DNA of 64,000 nt from Eutypella sp. D-1 (Eukaryota > Ascomycota > Sordariomycetes > Xylariales > Diatrypaceae): contig JAJTTP010000024.1 in assembly GCA_023313575.1 (NCBI GenBank), positions 310,001 through 374,000 on the forward strand, in the 5' to 3' direction. Shown in pieces: positions 11,024-20,884 of this stretch. A program made the position numbers and the translations under genes. How positions within the stretch are numbered: the stretch's first letter is position 1; each line of letters begins with the position of its first letter. The notes under the pieces were generated by a model that ran no database searches, was not told the origin of the DNA, and was given only the letters and a program-made list of their open reading frames with translations.

Positions 11024-12334
11024 CTATACATGGTTAAGAGCCTCGGAGGCAGTCAAACGCTCCTCAGGGGCATACTTTAACATTCCTCGCAGAAGGTCGC
11101 TGAAGATTGCGACTTGATCAGATGGTAAACGGTAAGAGCCCCACTCGTCAAAATCCTGCTCCTCGGGATCTTCTGGCGGGGCCTGCTTCGCGATGTACTC
11201 CGCACCAAGGAGGATTTCGAGAGGACTGGTATAGTCAGTTCCTTCAGCGAGACTTTCATTCAGCTCGTTGAGATCTTCTAGATTTGCTGTTATCATTTCG
11301 GTGTTGGGGGTTGTGGGATCTTCTGCGGTCAACTCGAGTGGCTCTCCTAATTCCTCCTCGAGAATTTCTATGGCAGTTCCTCTGTACTCCTCGGGGATCG
11401 GGCCAGCGAAATGCTCCATTCGCCAGATGATAGAAGGGATATTCCCCATAACATTAGTCCCTAGCTGAACCTCCATTAATGTATATGCTAGTGACCAGAT
11501 GTCGCTGCTAATAGTTGGCGTCCCGTTGAATATGACCTCTGGAGCGGCATATTGCCTAGGGATTCCCAGCGATGATGGCGGTTGGGAATCTTGGTAGGAC
11601 TCTCCGAAATCGACAATGGCCACATCATCCGATATGAGATTCTCCAGTCTCTGCCATTGCACACCCGTTACGACATACTTGGGAGCATGCGGACTAAGCT
11701 CGCCGTCTAGAGTCACGACTTCCTCCATCTCAGGTGCATCCAGCAGGCGCTTCATTTCATCGACACTAATGTCATCGAGACACCGTCGTTCGAGCCGTGT
11801 GAGTATATTCGCCGGTCGGAAGTCACCGTGTGAAATGCCAATGCCATGAAGGTAACTTAGGCCTTCAGTTAATTGATAGCAGATCTTGCTGATACTCTCT
11901 GAATTTGTTGGAAGCTCTTCTCGCCACTCTGATAGCCTGGGCCCCAGAACGGGCATGACGGAACAGAGATGTCGGCCGTTGGGTCCGTCTATCCAGAAGG
12001 TTTCGAATGGCACGACGATGTGCATCGCGTCCAGCTCTCCCGGTGTTAACCCTTTCTCCCGCATGGTCTCGAGTATTTTCAATTCCGCACAATCGTCTGA
12101 TGAATGACTGGCTGCATTTATCTTCACAGCTCTCCACCTGTTGAACTCCAATTCATAACAAAGCCAGACCATGGCAATCCCGCCAAACACGAGCTTATAT
12201 ATGACTTTGAATCTGCCATCGAGTATATCGAAGAGGTCTACAGGGTGAAACCCATCTGCCGCATAGTTCTCCAAGTTTTCGATCTCTTCCTCGATTGCTA
12301 CTCGCTGGTACGTTCGATCTGGGGGGCTCGACAT
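11024..12334 (-). CDS. SRPK-like serine/threonine protein kinase, truncated after the kinase domain
   Basis: Best preserved of the three kinase copies. Read from ATG 12334 (MSSPPDRTYQ) it gives 436 residues; the frame stays open further upstream but without homology there. Seen in order: ENYAADGFHPV lead-in typical of SRPK-type kinases, glycine loop VFGGIAMVW, ATP-site lysine in RAVKI, GRHLC-VMPVLGP hinge region, catalytic loop SHGDFRPANI, Mg motif VDFGESY, QYAAPEVIF, SSDIWSLAYTL, an acidic insert, and subdomain XI ending EALNHV before TAG at 11024-11026. The stop replaces the Trp of the HPW motif and removes a conserved membrane-helix tail. SRPK-family enzymes phosphorylate Arg/Ser-rich proteins; the substrate here is unknown. 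All catalytic residues are present, so a soluble kinase could still be made. Confidence 0.75.
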   Translation of the reverse strand: MSSPPDRTYQRVAIEEEIENLENYAADGFHPVDLFDILDGRFKVIYKLVFGGIAMVWLCYELEFNRWRAVKINAASHSSDDCAELKILETMREKGLTPGELDAMHIVVPFETFWIDGPNGRHLCSVMPVLGPRLSEWREELPTNSESISKICYQLTEGLSYLHGIGISHGDFRPANILTRLERRCLDDISVDEMKRLLDAPEMEEVVTLDGELSPHAPKYVVTGVQWQRLENLISDDVAIVDFGESYQDSQPPSSLGIPRQYAAPEVIFNGTPTISSDIWSLAYTLMEVQLGTNVMGNIPSIIWRMEHFAGPIPEEYRGTAIEILEEELGEPLELTAEDPTTPNTEMITANLEDLNELNESLAEGTDYTSPLEILLGAEYIAKQAPPEDPEEQDFDEWGSYRLPSDQVAIFSDLLRGMLKYAPEERLTASEALNHV

Positions 12335-12698
12335 CTTCGGCTTCCAGGCGCGACGATCGCCAAGTTTTATCCTTTCCGGGGAACACTGAGATTGAGAATG
12401 ATACTTTTGGCGAGGCACGTCGATTAGTATAAGGGCGGCGACCAGGCCGAAGTGATATTTTGATTCTTGTAGCAGTGCACGGCCAATTTGTTTCTGAACG
12501 ATTGTATTGGAGACATAATTTAGAAAAGGAAATGAACAAAGACATCACAAAGTCTGGTTGCGCGCCATGGAAGTATCAACAATGCATGCAGCTCTAGTCC
12601 TTTGTTAAAACTCCGATCTAGCCTGTCTAGCTGTAGAGGGTATCAGCTCTAGGTTTAACTGATAGATGATAGATCATACATAGTGCTCAACTTTTGGG
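12335..12698. other. Spacer between third kinase and MFS gene
   Basis: Part of this stretch is the open upstream extension of the kinase frame, starting only at non-ATG codons. The remainder, from about 12550, is AT-rich and shows no gene. Confidence 0.35.
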
Positions 12699-14633
12699 CT
12701 AAACATCGTTTTGAGTTTCTGCAAGTGTCGACATCCTATCCACCGACCTCGAACTTTTGTGATTGCGCGGTAACAAGGGATCCGTCTCACCCGGAGCGAA
12801 TTTCTCTTCCCTCATTACTCTAGACTTGTATGCAACGAAGGCAACTAGGGCTAAACCGACAATCAAGCCCAATCCCGCCATTACCAAGTTGATAGGAGTG
12901 GGACTGTCGTGAAAAACATTGTGCACGAGGGCCTGGAGACCTGGCTGCGCCAAGGTGCAGACACCTGAGACCGCGATGAGTGTTCCGTAAATTCTGCCGA
13001 ATGTCGCAAAGCCGAAGACTTTCGCAGCGTAGTCCCTGTAGCAGTCCTATGGTTAGCTTTCCGACTAGTTAGAGTAGATTGACTAGCAGACTGTACTTAC
13101 GACATGGCAGAGTAGTAGAGGGGCCGCCACAGCACAAAAAGAATGACGTTACAGTATCCTGCCCACATAGCAGGGATCACGCCGAAGACCCCCATAGTCG
13201 TGCTCACTATAAGTAGGATTGATAATATAGTGGCCGTGCTGAGATGATCGAGCAGGAGTCCGATGAAGGGAACGGTGGCGATCCCTCCGATAGGGAGGGC
13301 TAGATCGAAGAACGCATTGATTCGGTCGGCCTGTGCAGCTGAGCCAAGCATGTATCTGTACTGGGACCAGATAGTCGAGATCATAAAGTTCATGCGTGCC
13401 ATCGTTATAATGGTTAACAGCGCGATGAGGATGAACCATGGAGTCCGCATCTGCTTCCAGGTCGACAGGCCATGCAGTGCACCCCATACGCCACTAGCGG
13501 TCCGTTTCCCCTCTTCCTTATCACTGTATTCGATTCGCTCTTCTGTCGTCCCGAGGATATCGGTGATCTCGTCGATCGTTTGTTCGCGGCCTTCTTGTCT
13601 CTCGAGTCTGATTCGCCTACGGCCGTCATCACTCAGCTCATCGTCGGAGTCATGGATGTCTTGCGCAGGGTCCTTTGCTTGATCCATCCTTTCCCCTAGT
13701 TCCGCTCTGGTCTCGTAACTGTGAATCGGCATGAAGGTAAGTTGGGACAGGAGGAACAGAATTGGCACCGCGAGGTAGACCAGGAAGAACTCTCTGAGTC
13801 CGAAAGCGCTGCGTGTCGCATCATGGATAAGCCGGAATATCAGGAACACGGCGGCAGATGCGTCGAATGCTCCGGTAACCAAAGCCATTATGAGGCCTTG
13901 GACTTTGGGAAAAGCGTTGGCCAAGTGAAATGTCGGTACGAAGACGAATGCACCTCCCACGGAGAGAAGGAAATAACCGACGATGTATGCGTCGAAGGGT
14001 AGCTGATCAAGATAGGCCATGAAGATCGCACCAAAGAACAAGAAGATCGACCCGACGATCCCGCACATGCGAGGGCCATAACGATCAAGAAGGTTGCCCA
14101 CTAGCAAGGCGGCGACATTCGTTGTTATGGAAGCTACGACAAATGTAAGGTTTAACCTATAGTGTTCCAAGTCAGCGACAGCGCAAGATTAGGCAGCAAA
14201 ATGGAAGCGATGCCAACGTACCTCTGATCTTGTAAGTAGCAGATGCGGACACCTCTTTGTAACTCGTCATCTTTGCATAGGTCCCGATACAGCCCCTTCT
14301 CAACCAGAACCGTTTTAAGAGCAGCATACCCGAAGGTGATGCCACTGGCAAGAGCACATGATATGACGCCCGTAGCCACCTGAGCTAAACTAGGTTGTTA
14401 GAACCATCTACAGCGTACAATTGATTCGCCGTAGGTAACTTACCGATTCGCTTGGTTCGCGATACTTGATCAGCGCCAACGGCATCGAGCTTCTGGGAGG
14501 GCCCACGAGAGTCGCTTGGGGCTATTAGATCGTAGCTTATAGTGCGGCCGAGTTGGCCGTTTAGTTGGAGGGATGCGGTATCGGGCGCATTGTCGATGCC
14601 CTCTTGGGCAGTGACGTGCTGGACCAAAGACAT
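12699..14633 (-). CDS. FMP42: MFS transporter of the Fmp42 / SLC43-like type (4 exons, 581 aa)
   Basis: A membrane transporter assembled from exons 14633-14444, 14384-14222, 14156-13101 and 13035-12699; the introns of 59, 65 and 65 bp have GTAAGT/GTACGT donors. The N-terminus is hydrophilic. Transmembrane helices start in exon 2 (SCALASGITFGYAAL) with the motif VLVEKGLYRDLC that I associate with yeast Fmp42-type proteins. A classic MFS loop 2-3 motif follows (NLLDRYGPRMCG). A long acidic cytoplasmic loop (HDSDDELSDD) separates the two six-helix halves. The last helix (LGLIVGLALVAFVAY) precedes a short polar tail. SLC43-like members move amino acids in animals; the yeast protein's substrate is not settled. 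The third junction uses the second of two AGs so that the sequence continues YSAMS-DYAAKVFGFATFGRIYG. Confidence 0.88.
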
Positions 14634-16554
14634 CTTCGGCAAGACGTGATGGGCAAGCTACAGCTGCGTTCGTACCAATGGAAAAGATTCAGATGCAGCA
14701 AACAACTAAGGACGGGGGATGGGAGTTATAAAGACTGCCATAGCAAAGGCAGGAGCTATGATATCCATTAGCGCCACCGGAGCATTAGTCCCGGTGTGCG
14801 GTTGGCGGTTGACGCAGAGGCCAGTTACGTAAATCCTACGGAAAACTTATGCAAAGTGATAAAGTTCAGTGTAATTGTTATATGTGAATAGTTGCATGCT
14901 TGGCAATCCGATTTGTTGCTAGTGATTATCTTACATACGGAGTGTATACTATGGTATGCCCATGTCGATTGTTCGAGCAAATTCGATAGTATCCGACGGG
15001 CTTCAGCAGATACGCGAAGGCTGGTCTTTCGATGGAGTTCTATAGCACGGGCCGAGAGATCCTAGTGGCTCCTTGGCCTGTTTATCTTGACCCCTGTTGG
15101 TTCCTGTATATTCTATTCGTCGAAAAAAGGTGGAACGCTAAACTATGATCGAATCTCACGGGCGGTGTTACCTACTGGGAACTATCTATTATCCACAGCG
15201 CCGTTGCTTTACATGCGTTCTCCGTAGACCGATTAACGACAAGAGCACGATCACCGGACTTCTTCATATAATTACACATATCCGGTTGGAATTCAGAAAA
15301 CTGCAGATACCTCCAAGCCAAAAATCAACCAATGTTATTGAAGACTTCCATATCTACATTTACTATGTATATATAAGTACCTATACCTATAATCTTCTGT
15401 ATTTGCTAGTGAACAAGTCAAGTAATCTTAATAGTATTCATAACCCTAAACGCCAACCCAAAAAAAAAAAAAACACTAGAGTGACTATGCCTACACGAGG
15501 TCGGACTTTCCAAAACGTAATGTGTACAAGTTCTAGACAGCCGTTAAACACAATCACTGCCCAACTATGATTACAGCTTGTACAAATATACGTTGTACAT
15601 ACCTAGTATATACGGAGGCATGCAGACAACCTGGATTTATTCGTACAATGATTGGTGAGAAATAACATTGGGAGGTATCAACGTGATAATTAAATGTAAT
15701 TCAGAAGTCATACGTCGACCATATGGGAATGAGCTGCTGCAGGCCTAACTAAATCATTCCCAGTACTACGGAGTGATATATTCTTGATAGTTATGTTTTA
15801 CCATAATACCATCAAAGCTACGCGTGACGCAACATTGAATGTGTGGTGCGAGAGTAATTAGGAGATAGTTGTATTTCTAGTGGGATCTTAGTAGGAAATC
15901 CAGCATTGGCATGTACGTTGCGTATCAACAATATACTTCTTGTTTCAAGTGGGGGGGGGGGGGGGGGGGCACTAGAGAGACTCCTGAGAGAAATGCTATG
16001 AAATCTACGTAAGAAAGTCAGCAGAGCAAACTCGCTGTGCCGCGGGGGAAAAGCGCGTAATATCAAGATCTCTTGAGGTGTCAACAACTACTACGCGTTA
16101 CCTACCATGTATTCAGACCATATTATCTAAACCAGGCAGAAACGTACTAAGCACCTTGCTGGTGTATCTTATGCTGGTGTATCTTATGCTGGTGTATCTT
16201 AGATACCTATGTACCCATCTAGGTATGTACATACCGCCGTTTGACATTGATACCTCGTCCCTTGTGTACTTGTAAACGTTAGAGCGCGACGTTGCAAACA
16301 TATACCAGTACTTCTTTTCTTCCACCCCTCTCTTAATAGAACTGTAACAACGGTCTCTTCCAAATTTTCTACACACTAACAAGCCTTCTACAACACCGAC
16401 AGCATTGAGCACTCCATCATCACAACAACCCACCTCTATCGATGACACTTCAACAAATAGTGTATATCACAAGCCTCGAATGTAAGTATTGAACACACGC
16501 TGCACATTCTTTCATCTGAGATCAATTATTCTAAAATTCAACTCAATAAGAAGG
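14634..16554. other. Spacer with homopolymer and small tandem repeat
   Basis: AT-rich. It includes a poly-A run near 15460, a poly-G run of about 19 bases near 15952-15969, and a three-copy 15-bp repeat at 16157-16201. A GTAAGT at 16482 with an AG at 16550 could be a 5'-UTR intron of the following zinc-finger gene. No other gene seen. Confidence 0.4.
16157..16201 (+). repeat. 15-bp direct repeat, three perfect copies
   Basis: The unit TGCTGGTGTATCTTA occurs three times head to tail at 16157-16171, 16172-16186 and 16187-16201. It lies in non-coding sequence about 350 bp upstream of the zinc-finger gene. Confidence 0.85.
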
Positions 16555-17181
16555 ATGTCCTCTCCGGGCGAGAAAAGCGGGCAAGCCACGGCGCCTAAAT
16601 ACTTCCCATCCTAGGAAGATGGGAAGATTGACAGCCCCGATGGCATCGCCAGCTCCAACGATGCCGTGCATGAGCCTGTCAAGCCCGCTCGACGACCTCT
16701 CCCATTCCCCAAAGGTGATAAGATCGTCAAGATTGAAGCAGGAAAAGAGATCGTGATCAGAAAGGTTGGCACAGGAGTCTCGAAGACTGGGCGAAAGACG
16801 CCGACTTTCATTTGCCCTGTGTGCCACAAGACCAGATCTAAATACGCTCGAGCCAGACATATGCTGTAAGTATTCTGACCCTAAACCCTCTTGCCTTATC
16901 ATTAAATAGAGGGGCATCCACACTTTCCCTTACAAAGCTAACAATTCTTTTACAGCCAGCATATCCTTGATTGCCACTGGCCAGGCTGCGACTTCACCGA
17001 AGGTGAGGGAAGCCCTCTGGTGGACCATCTCCATGCGCACAACCAGACCACTCGGGAGGTGAACGTCGCAGGGAAGGCAATCTGGAGATGCAACTGGCCG
17101 GGCTGCAATGGCCACTCGGATAAGCGGAAGGATTGCCTGGGCCTCCACCTGAAGAAACACAACAAGATGAGCGGCCAGTAG
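16555..17181 (+). pseudogene. C2H2 zinc-finger protein gene interrupted by TAG at codon 20
   Basis: Two exons, 16555-16865 and 16956-17181, joined through a 90-bp intron with a GTAAGT donor and TACAG acceptor. They encode a 178-codon protein with three C2H2-like fingers: CPVC with following His residues (spanning the intron), CHWPGC with the HLHAH pair, and CNWPGC with HLKKH. The region before the fingers is basic and Pro-rich (PARRPLPFPKG). Starting from ATG 16555, codon 20 is TAG at 16612-16614 (FPS-stop-EDGKID). The next in-frame Met is inside the first finger, so a shorter start would destroy it. A Gln codon changed by C to T is the simplest cause. An intron ending at the same CCTAG could bypass it, but I found no in-frame donor. 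A nucleic-acid-binding role is likely if it is expressed. Confidence 0.6.
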
Positions 17182-18069
17182 GACTCCGATGCAGAAAGAC
17201 TGGTTTGGATCGTTGGGAAAGACAGAAGGGATGATACTCTGGAGATACTATTTGCACTGGTCACAGGGTTTCAATTGCGGATACTATGTGTGGTTGCAAA
17301 AATGAGGACCTTTGCTTGTATTCATGACACTCCGTCTCCTTTCCTTCTCTATGGTGCGATCTACATGCTCCTTGAGACTAGGGACCGACCGGTATTTTAA
17401 TTGCTCGACATTGAAATCCACCTATAGACTTTCCCAAGAAACTTTGCAAAACCTGATTGCTTGACTCTCTACAGTGTATTCCTATGGCTTATTATCTTGT
17501 AAGGAGCACAATTGACCATCCGAGAGGCATTCGGTCACCGGAAACTGTGGCCTGTGGACACAGCTATGGCGTAGGCAACACCCAGCGACGTAGACGGTAA
17601 AAGGAATCAAGTTTGCTTCGCGAATAGGGTGCAGTAGATCGGAGATGAGGCGATTTCGGTGAGGCAATTTCGGTGAGATGATATCGTTCCTAGAAAGTAT
17701 TAAAATCATTAGAAGTGCGCAAGTGAGTTGGGAGATGGATACTTGGAAAAACCTAGGTCTTCGTCGACCCAATGATTGTGGGCTATCATTTAACACGAGA
17801 AGCATACAAGGTCGAAGAATGCCTAGTCAAACAGAGGCTGGCAGCCGAATACCCAGGATATCCAAGACAGGCGCTTGATGCTGATCGCAGAGTACGGTGG
17901 GCACAGGTCACTTTTCGTTTTGTTGTGGGGCTTGTATTACTTTGGGTTGGAATGACAGAAAGCATCTGTTACTTGTATCGGCTCATCAGCTACCATGGGA
18001 GTCTCTCTAGTTGTAAACAAGAACCTCATCCATTCCTTCGCCCAAGGGCAAAAGCGTGGTAACCTATTC

Positions 18070-18168
18070 TGGGCCATTTTGGGCCCTGCCACAACTCCGG
18101 GGAAAGGAAGGGAATCTCCCCAACCTAGATCCGGGTGCTCCCTACAGAGTGGGCCCAAAATGGGCCCA
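18070..18168. repeat. Inverted repeat centred on GGGCCC words
   Basis: Left arm 18070-18086 (TGGGCCATTTTGGGCCC) and right arm 18151-18168 are reverse complements except for one extra G in the right arm. They are separated by about 64 bases. Transcribed, this would form a long-stem hairpin. Confidence 0.75.
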
Positions 18169-18669
18169 AACACTGGTTGCTACAGAAAGAGATGTACACA
18201 ATCGTATTTGTCCACCAGAATAGCAAGCTCATATAATTAGCCTTGAAGGACTTGATGTTCCTGACGAGGGCTCAAGAGTTGACACGAAAGATGGCAGTTT
18301 CCGTTGGGGTGCCATGTTGGCCATTGCCGGATGATGGCAAGCCATGTCTATTGATGCCTATCTCTAGATATAGATCTCCGTCTGGGTCTATGATTTCTAC
18401 ATTTTGTGCATTGCCAATGGAAGAAAGGTACTTATTGAGGTTCCTGCAGAAAGGCCCATTGATAGCATCACACTTCTAAGAGATTGACTGATAAGAGTGG
18501 TTAGTGAATTTAACAGGCCTCTGCCAAAGAGGCTTTTGTCCTGTTGTCGTTGAGCCAACTGCACGTGCACCCGGGGCGGGGCGGGACGGGACGGGACGGG
18601 ATGCGGCACGGGGTGGGGCGGGTGGTGGGACGGAGGGGTGAAGTGGGGCATGTACCTAGGCAGGCAGAT

Positions 18670-18731
18670 GCGAAAAGTTATGGCCCAACTTCACACTTGG
18701 CTAAGTGCATACTTGGGCCATAACTTTTCGC
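18670..18731. repeat. Perfect 19-bp inverted repeat (hairpin)
   Basis: Left arm 18670-18688 (GCGAAAAGTTATGGCCCAA) is the exact reverse complement of 18713-18731, with a 24-base loop. Beyond the arms the complementarity continues imperfectly (CTAGGCAGGC on the left, GCCTGCTAG on the right). The total imperfect stem is roughly 35 bp. Confidence 0.9.
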
Positions 18732-19321
18732 CGGCCTGCTAGGTAGGCCACAGTGACTGGATGTTGGATTTGGATGTGTGATTGATAGGCTTGATAGTAT
18801 CTTAGAAACCAGCAATCACCTTGGCGTGAAAGAGACGAATACAGTGGGGTTGCCTAGAATTAGATAACATTGCAGGTTCCAAGAACTCCCTTGTGAGAGC
18901 GACTTTTGTAGGAATATGGATTGAAGGTTTGTGTATTGATCTGTGCAGAATTTCATGGATCATTGTTGCAACCTTATAAATAAATACTTAATGACGTGGT
19001 TATAGATTAACATACTGTAAGCTACAGTTTAACGGTTTGTATTGTTCCATGCCCAAGCCAATTCGGCCATGATAAAGTTTCTCAATGTTTTCTGTTTACA
19101 TCTGTTGTATTCCTATCGTGGGTATTGGAAACCCAGGGCTATCACACATAACAGTAGGTCTATGTTGCTACCTCAGACATTCGCCTCCTTCCTCACGATT
19201 GGTATGGTTGCCACCGGGCATGTACCCAGGTAATTGATATCTGAGGTTGTTATCAAGACATGTTTTTAGACTGCTCTCTCCCTATTGAACATTATCCCAA
19301 GGTTCCAAAAAAAGAGCCAGT

Positions 19322-20884
19322 TCACCCACGCCACACAACCTCGATGACAGCAAAGAAGGTCAGAGGATTCGCCCTGAGGCTGACGATCTCGAACCGCTCA
19401 TCGGCGGCGCGGATGATATCCCGATAAGACTCAGCTGGGCGCTCCTTAGCATTGAAGAGGGCCATCATCCGCAGGTCAGTCGCAGTACCCATCTGCTGGA
19501 TAGAGCGGGGCAGCGCGGGGGCCGGGGCAGCGGGCTCCTTCTTCTCCTCTTCCTTCGCAGCTGCCTCGCCTTCCTTACTGCTCTTGTCTTCCTCGCCATT
19601 GGTATCTACCTTGCCGATGTACTCGATGATAACGACGCGGTTCCCTGGGCGCAGCGCCGGGACAAGGGCGCGCAGGATCTTCGATGCCTCAGTCTCCGGG
19701 TAGTCGTGCAGGATCAGCTTCAACATGTAGATGTCGGCCTGAGTCGTCTGCGGCTGGTGCAGGTCGTGCGAGACAAAGGAGACACGGCTGCGCAGCTCGT
19801 CTGGCACATCCGCCTCAAACACTGGCTGCACCTTGGGCATGTCTTGCACGACGATGCTCAGCTCGGGGAACTTGCGCGCAAGCATGAACGCGTCGGCTCC
19901 CGCAGAACCTCCGACCTAATAGCACAAGTCAGCTCGGTATCCTGGTCAATGACCCACTGCGCGAGATCTATTCGAGTGATGCTTACGTCAACGAGCTTCG
20001 CGCTTCCTGCCGCCTTCCAGTCAACAGCGTCCAGCACGATACCCTCAAGCTGGAAAATCTCCTTGATGTAGGTCATGAAATCGACGAATGTCTTCTGGCG
20101 CCACCCGCGATTGTCGCCGTGCCCGTCGTTCTCGAGGAAGTCCCAGGAGTTCTTATGCACCTGTCCAGTGTACCCCTTACCACCGCCGCCGCCGCCATGG
20201 AGAAGTGCGAAGGACGTCTCGCTCATCTCCTGCGTCAGCGCCGGCTTGTCGCGGCTGAACTGGTCCAGAGCCTCGTTGAGAACCATCATGGGCGCGCTCG
20301 AGATGTCCAGCACCGAGGACACGAGGGCCCGGAGCCCCACCTGCTTCGCCAGTGCCGCCGACCGCGACGTGTGCTGGATGCGCGATGATGGCTTCCCCGG
20401 CTCCGTCTCGGCGAACAACCGCAGCGTCGTCGCGTGCTGCACCACGCGGTACACGACATCCTGGGGCAGGCGCGTGCGCTGGGCGATTTCAGCATACGAG
20501 GCGGAACCGTCTACTGGCACCGCAGACCAGAAGTCGAAGTGGTTCAGGATATTGAGAGCGGCGGCATCGGGGATGACCTTATTTTTTATCTCAGTCTTAG
20601 CAAGCCCCTTTTCCAGGCCCATACCATTGGAATCTTACGTTATGGACATAGTTGTAGACGCTCTCGCTCGGACCCTGGCTAAGGTACCACATGTCGTTCA
20701 AAACATCGGCGAGTTTTTGGCGTGTGAGGAACATCTCCTCGGTCAAGCCCGTGTATTTTAGCGGGCTGTCGGCCGCAAAGGTAGGGACTGGGACATTCTT
20801 CTCGGCTAGTTGTTTCGTCAAGGCCGCCGAGAGCTCAGTGACCTTTGCTGCGAGCTCGTTCAATGTCACGTGTGTGTCCGCCAT
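19322..20884 (-). CDS. SAM-dependent O-methyltransferase, class I fungal type (3 exons, ~480 aa)
   Basis: Transfers a methyl group from SAM to a hydroxyl of a small aromatic molecule, by family resemblance to fungal natural-product and detoxification O-methyltransferases. Exons: 20884-20639, 20589-19987 (or starting 20577), and 19915-19322; the first intron's acceptor is ambiguous between two in-frame AGs. Exon 1 is a helical dimerisation part (MWYLSQGPSES). Exon 2 has the winged-helix part (PDAAALNILNHFDFW). Motif I, LVDVGGSAGAD, is built across the second intron at about residues 280-290. The catalytic His is in LILHDYPE near residue 353. The C-terminal part has TATDLRMMALFNAKER. Unusual is a charged Glu/Lys/Ala-Pro insert of about 35 residues after IIEYIG. 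No polyketide or peptide synthase lies nearby, so the substrate cannot be inferred. Confidence 0.88.

Larger units (their letters stand above)
17182..19321. other. Spacer with two inverted repeats and a GC-rich tandem tract
   Basis: No protein recognised. Short open frames at 17772-18062 and 18243-18479 have no family resemblance that I can see. The region contains inverted repeats at 18070-18168 and 18670-18731 and a G-rich tract with GGGAC pentamers near 18570-18605. Together with the lack of genes this suggests a relic of a small mobile element, but no transposase trace is visible. Confidence 0.4.

Noticed and set aside
15952..15969. Poly-G runs here and near 25297 and 9125 (poly-C) as possible functional elements.
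   Set aside because: Simple homopolymers in spacers, prone to slippage and sequencing error; no context suggests function.
17772..18479. Two open frames (96 and 78 codons) with partly hydrophobic translations.
   Set aside because: No recognisable family, no convincing splice join between them, and they overlap an inverted repeat.
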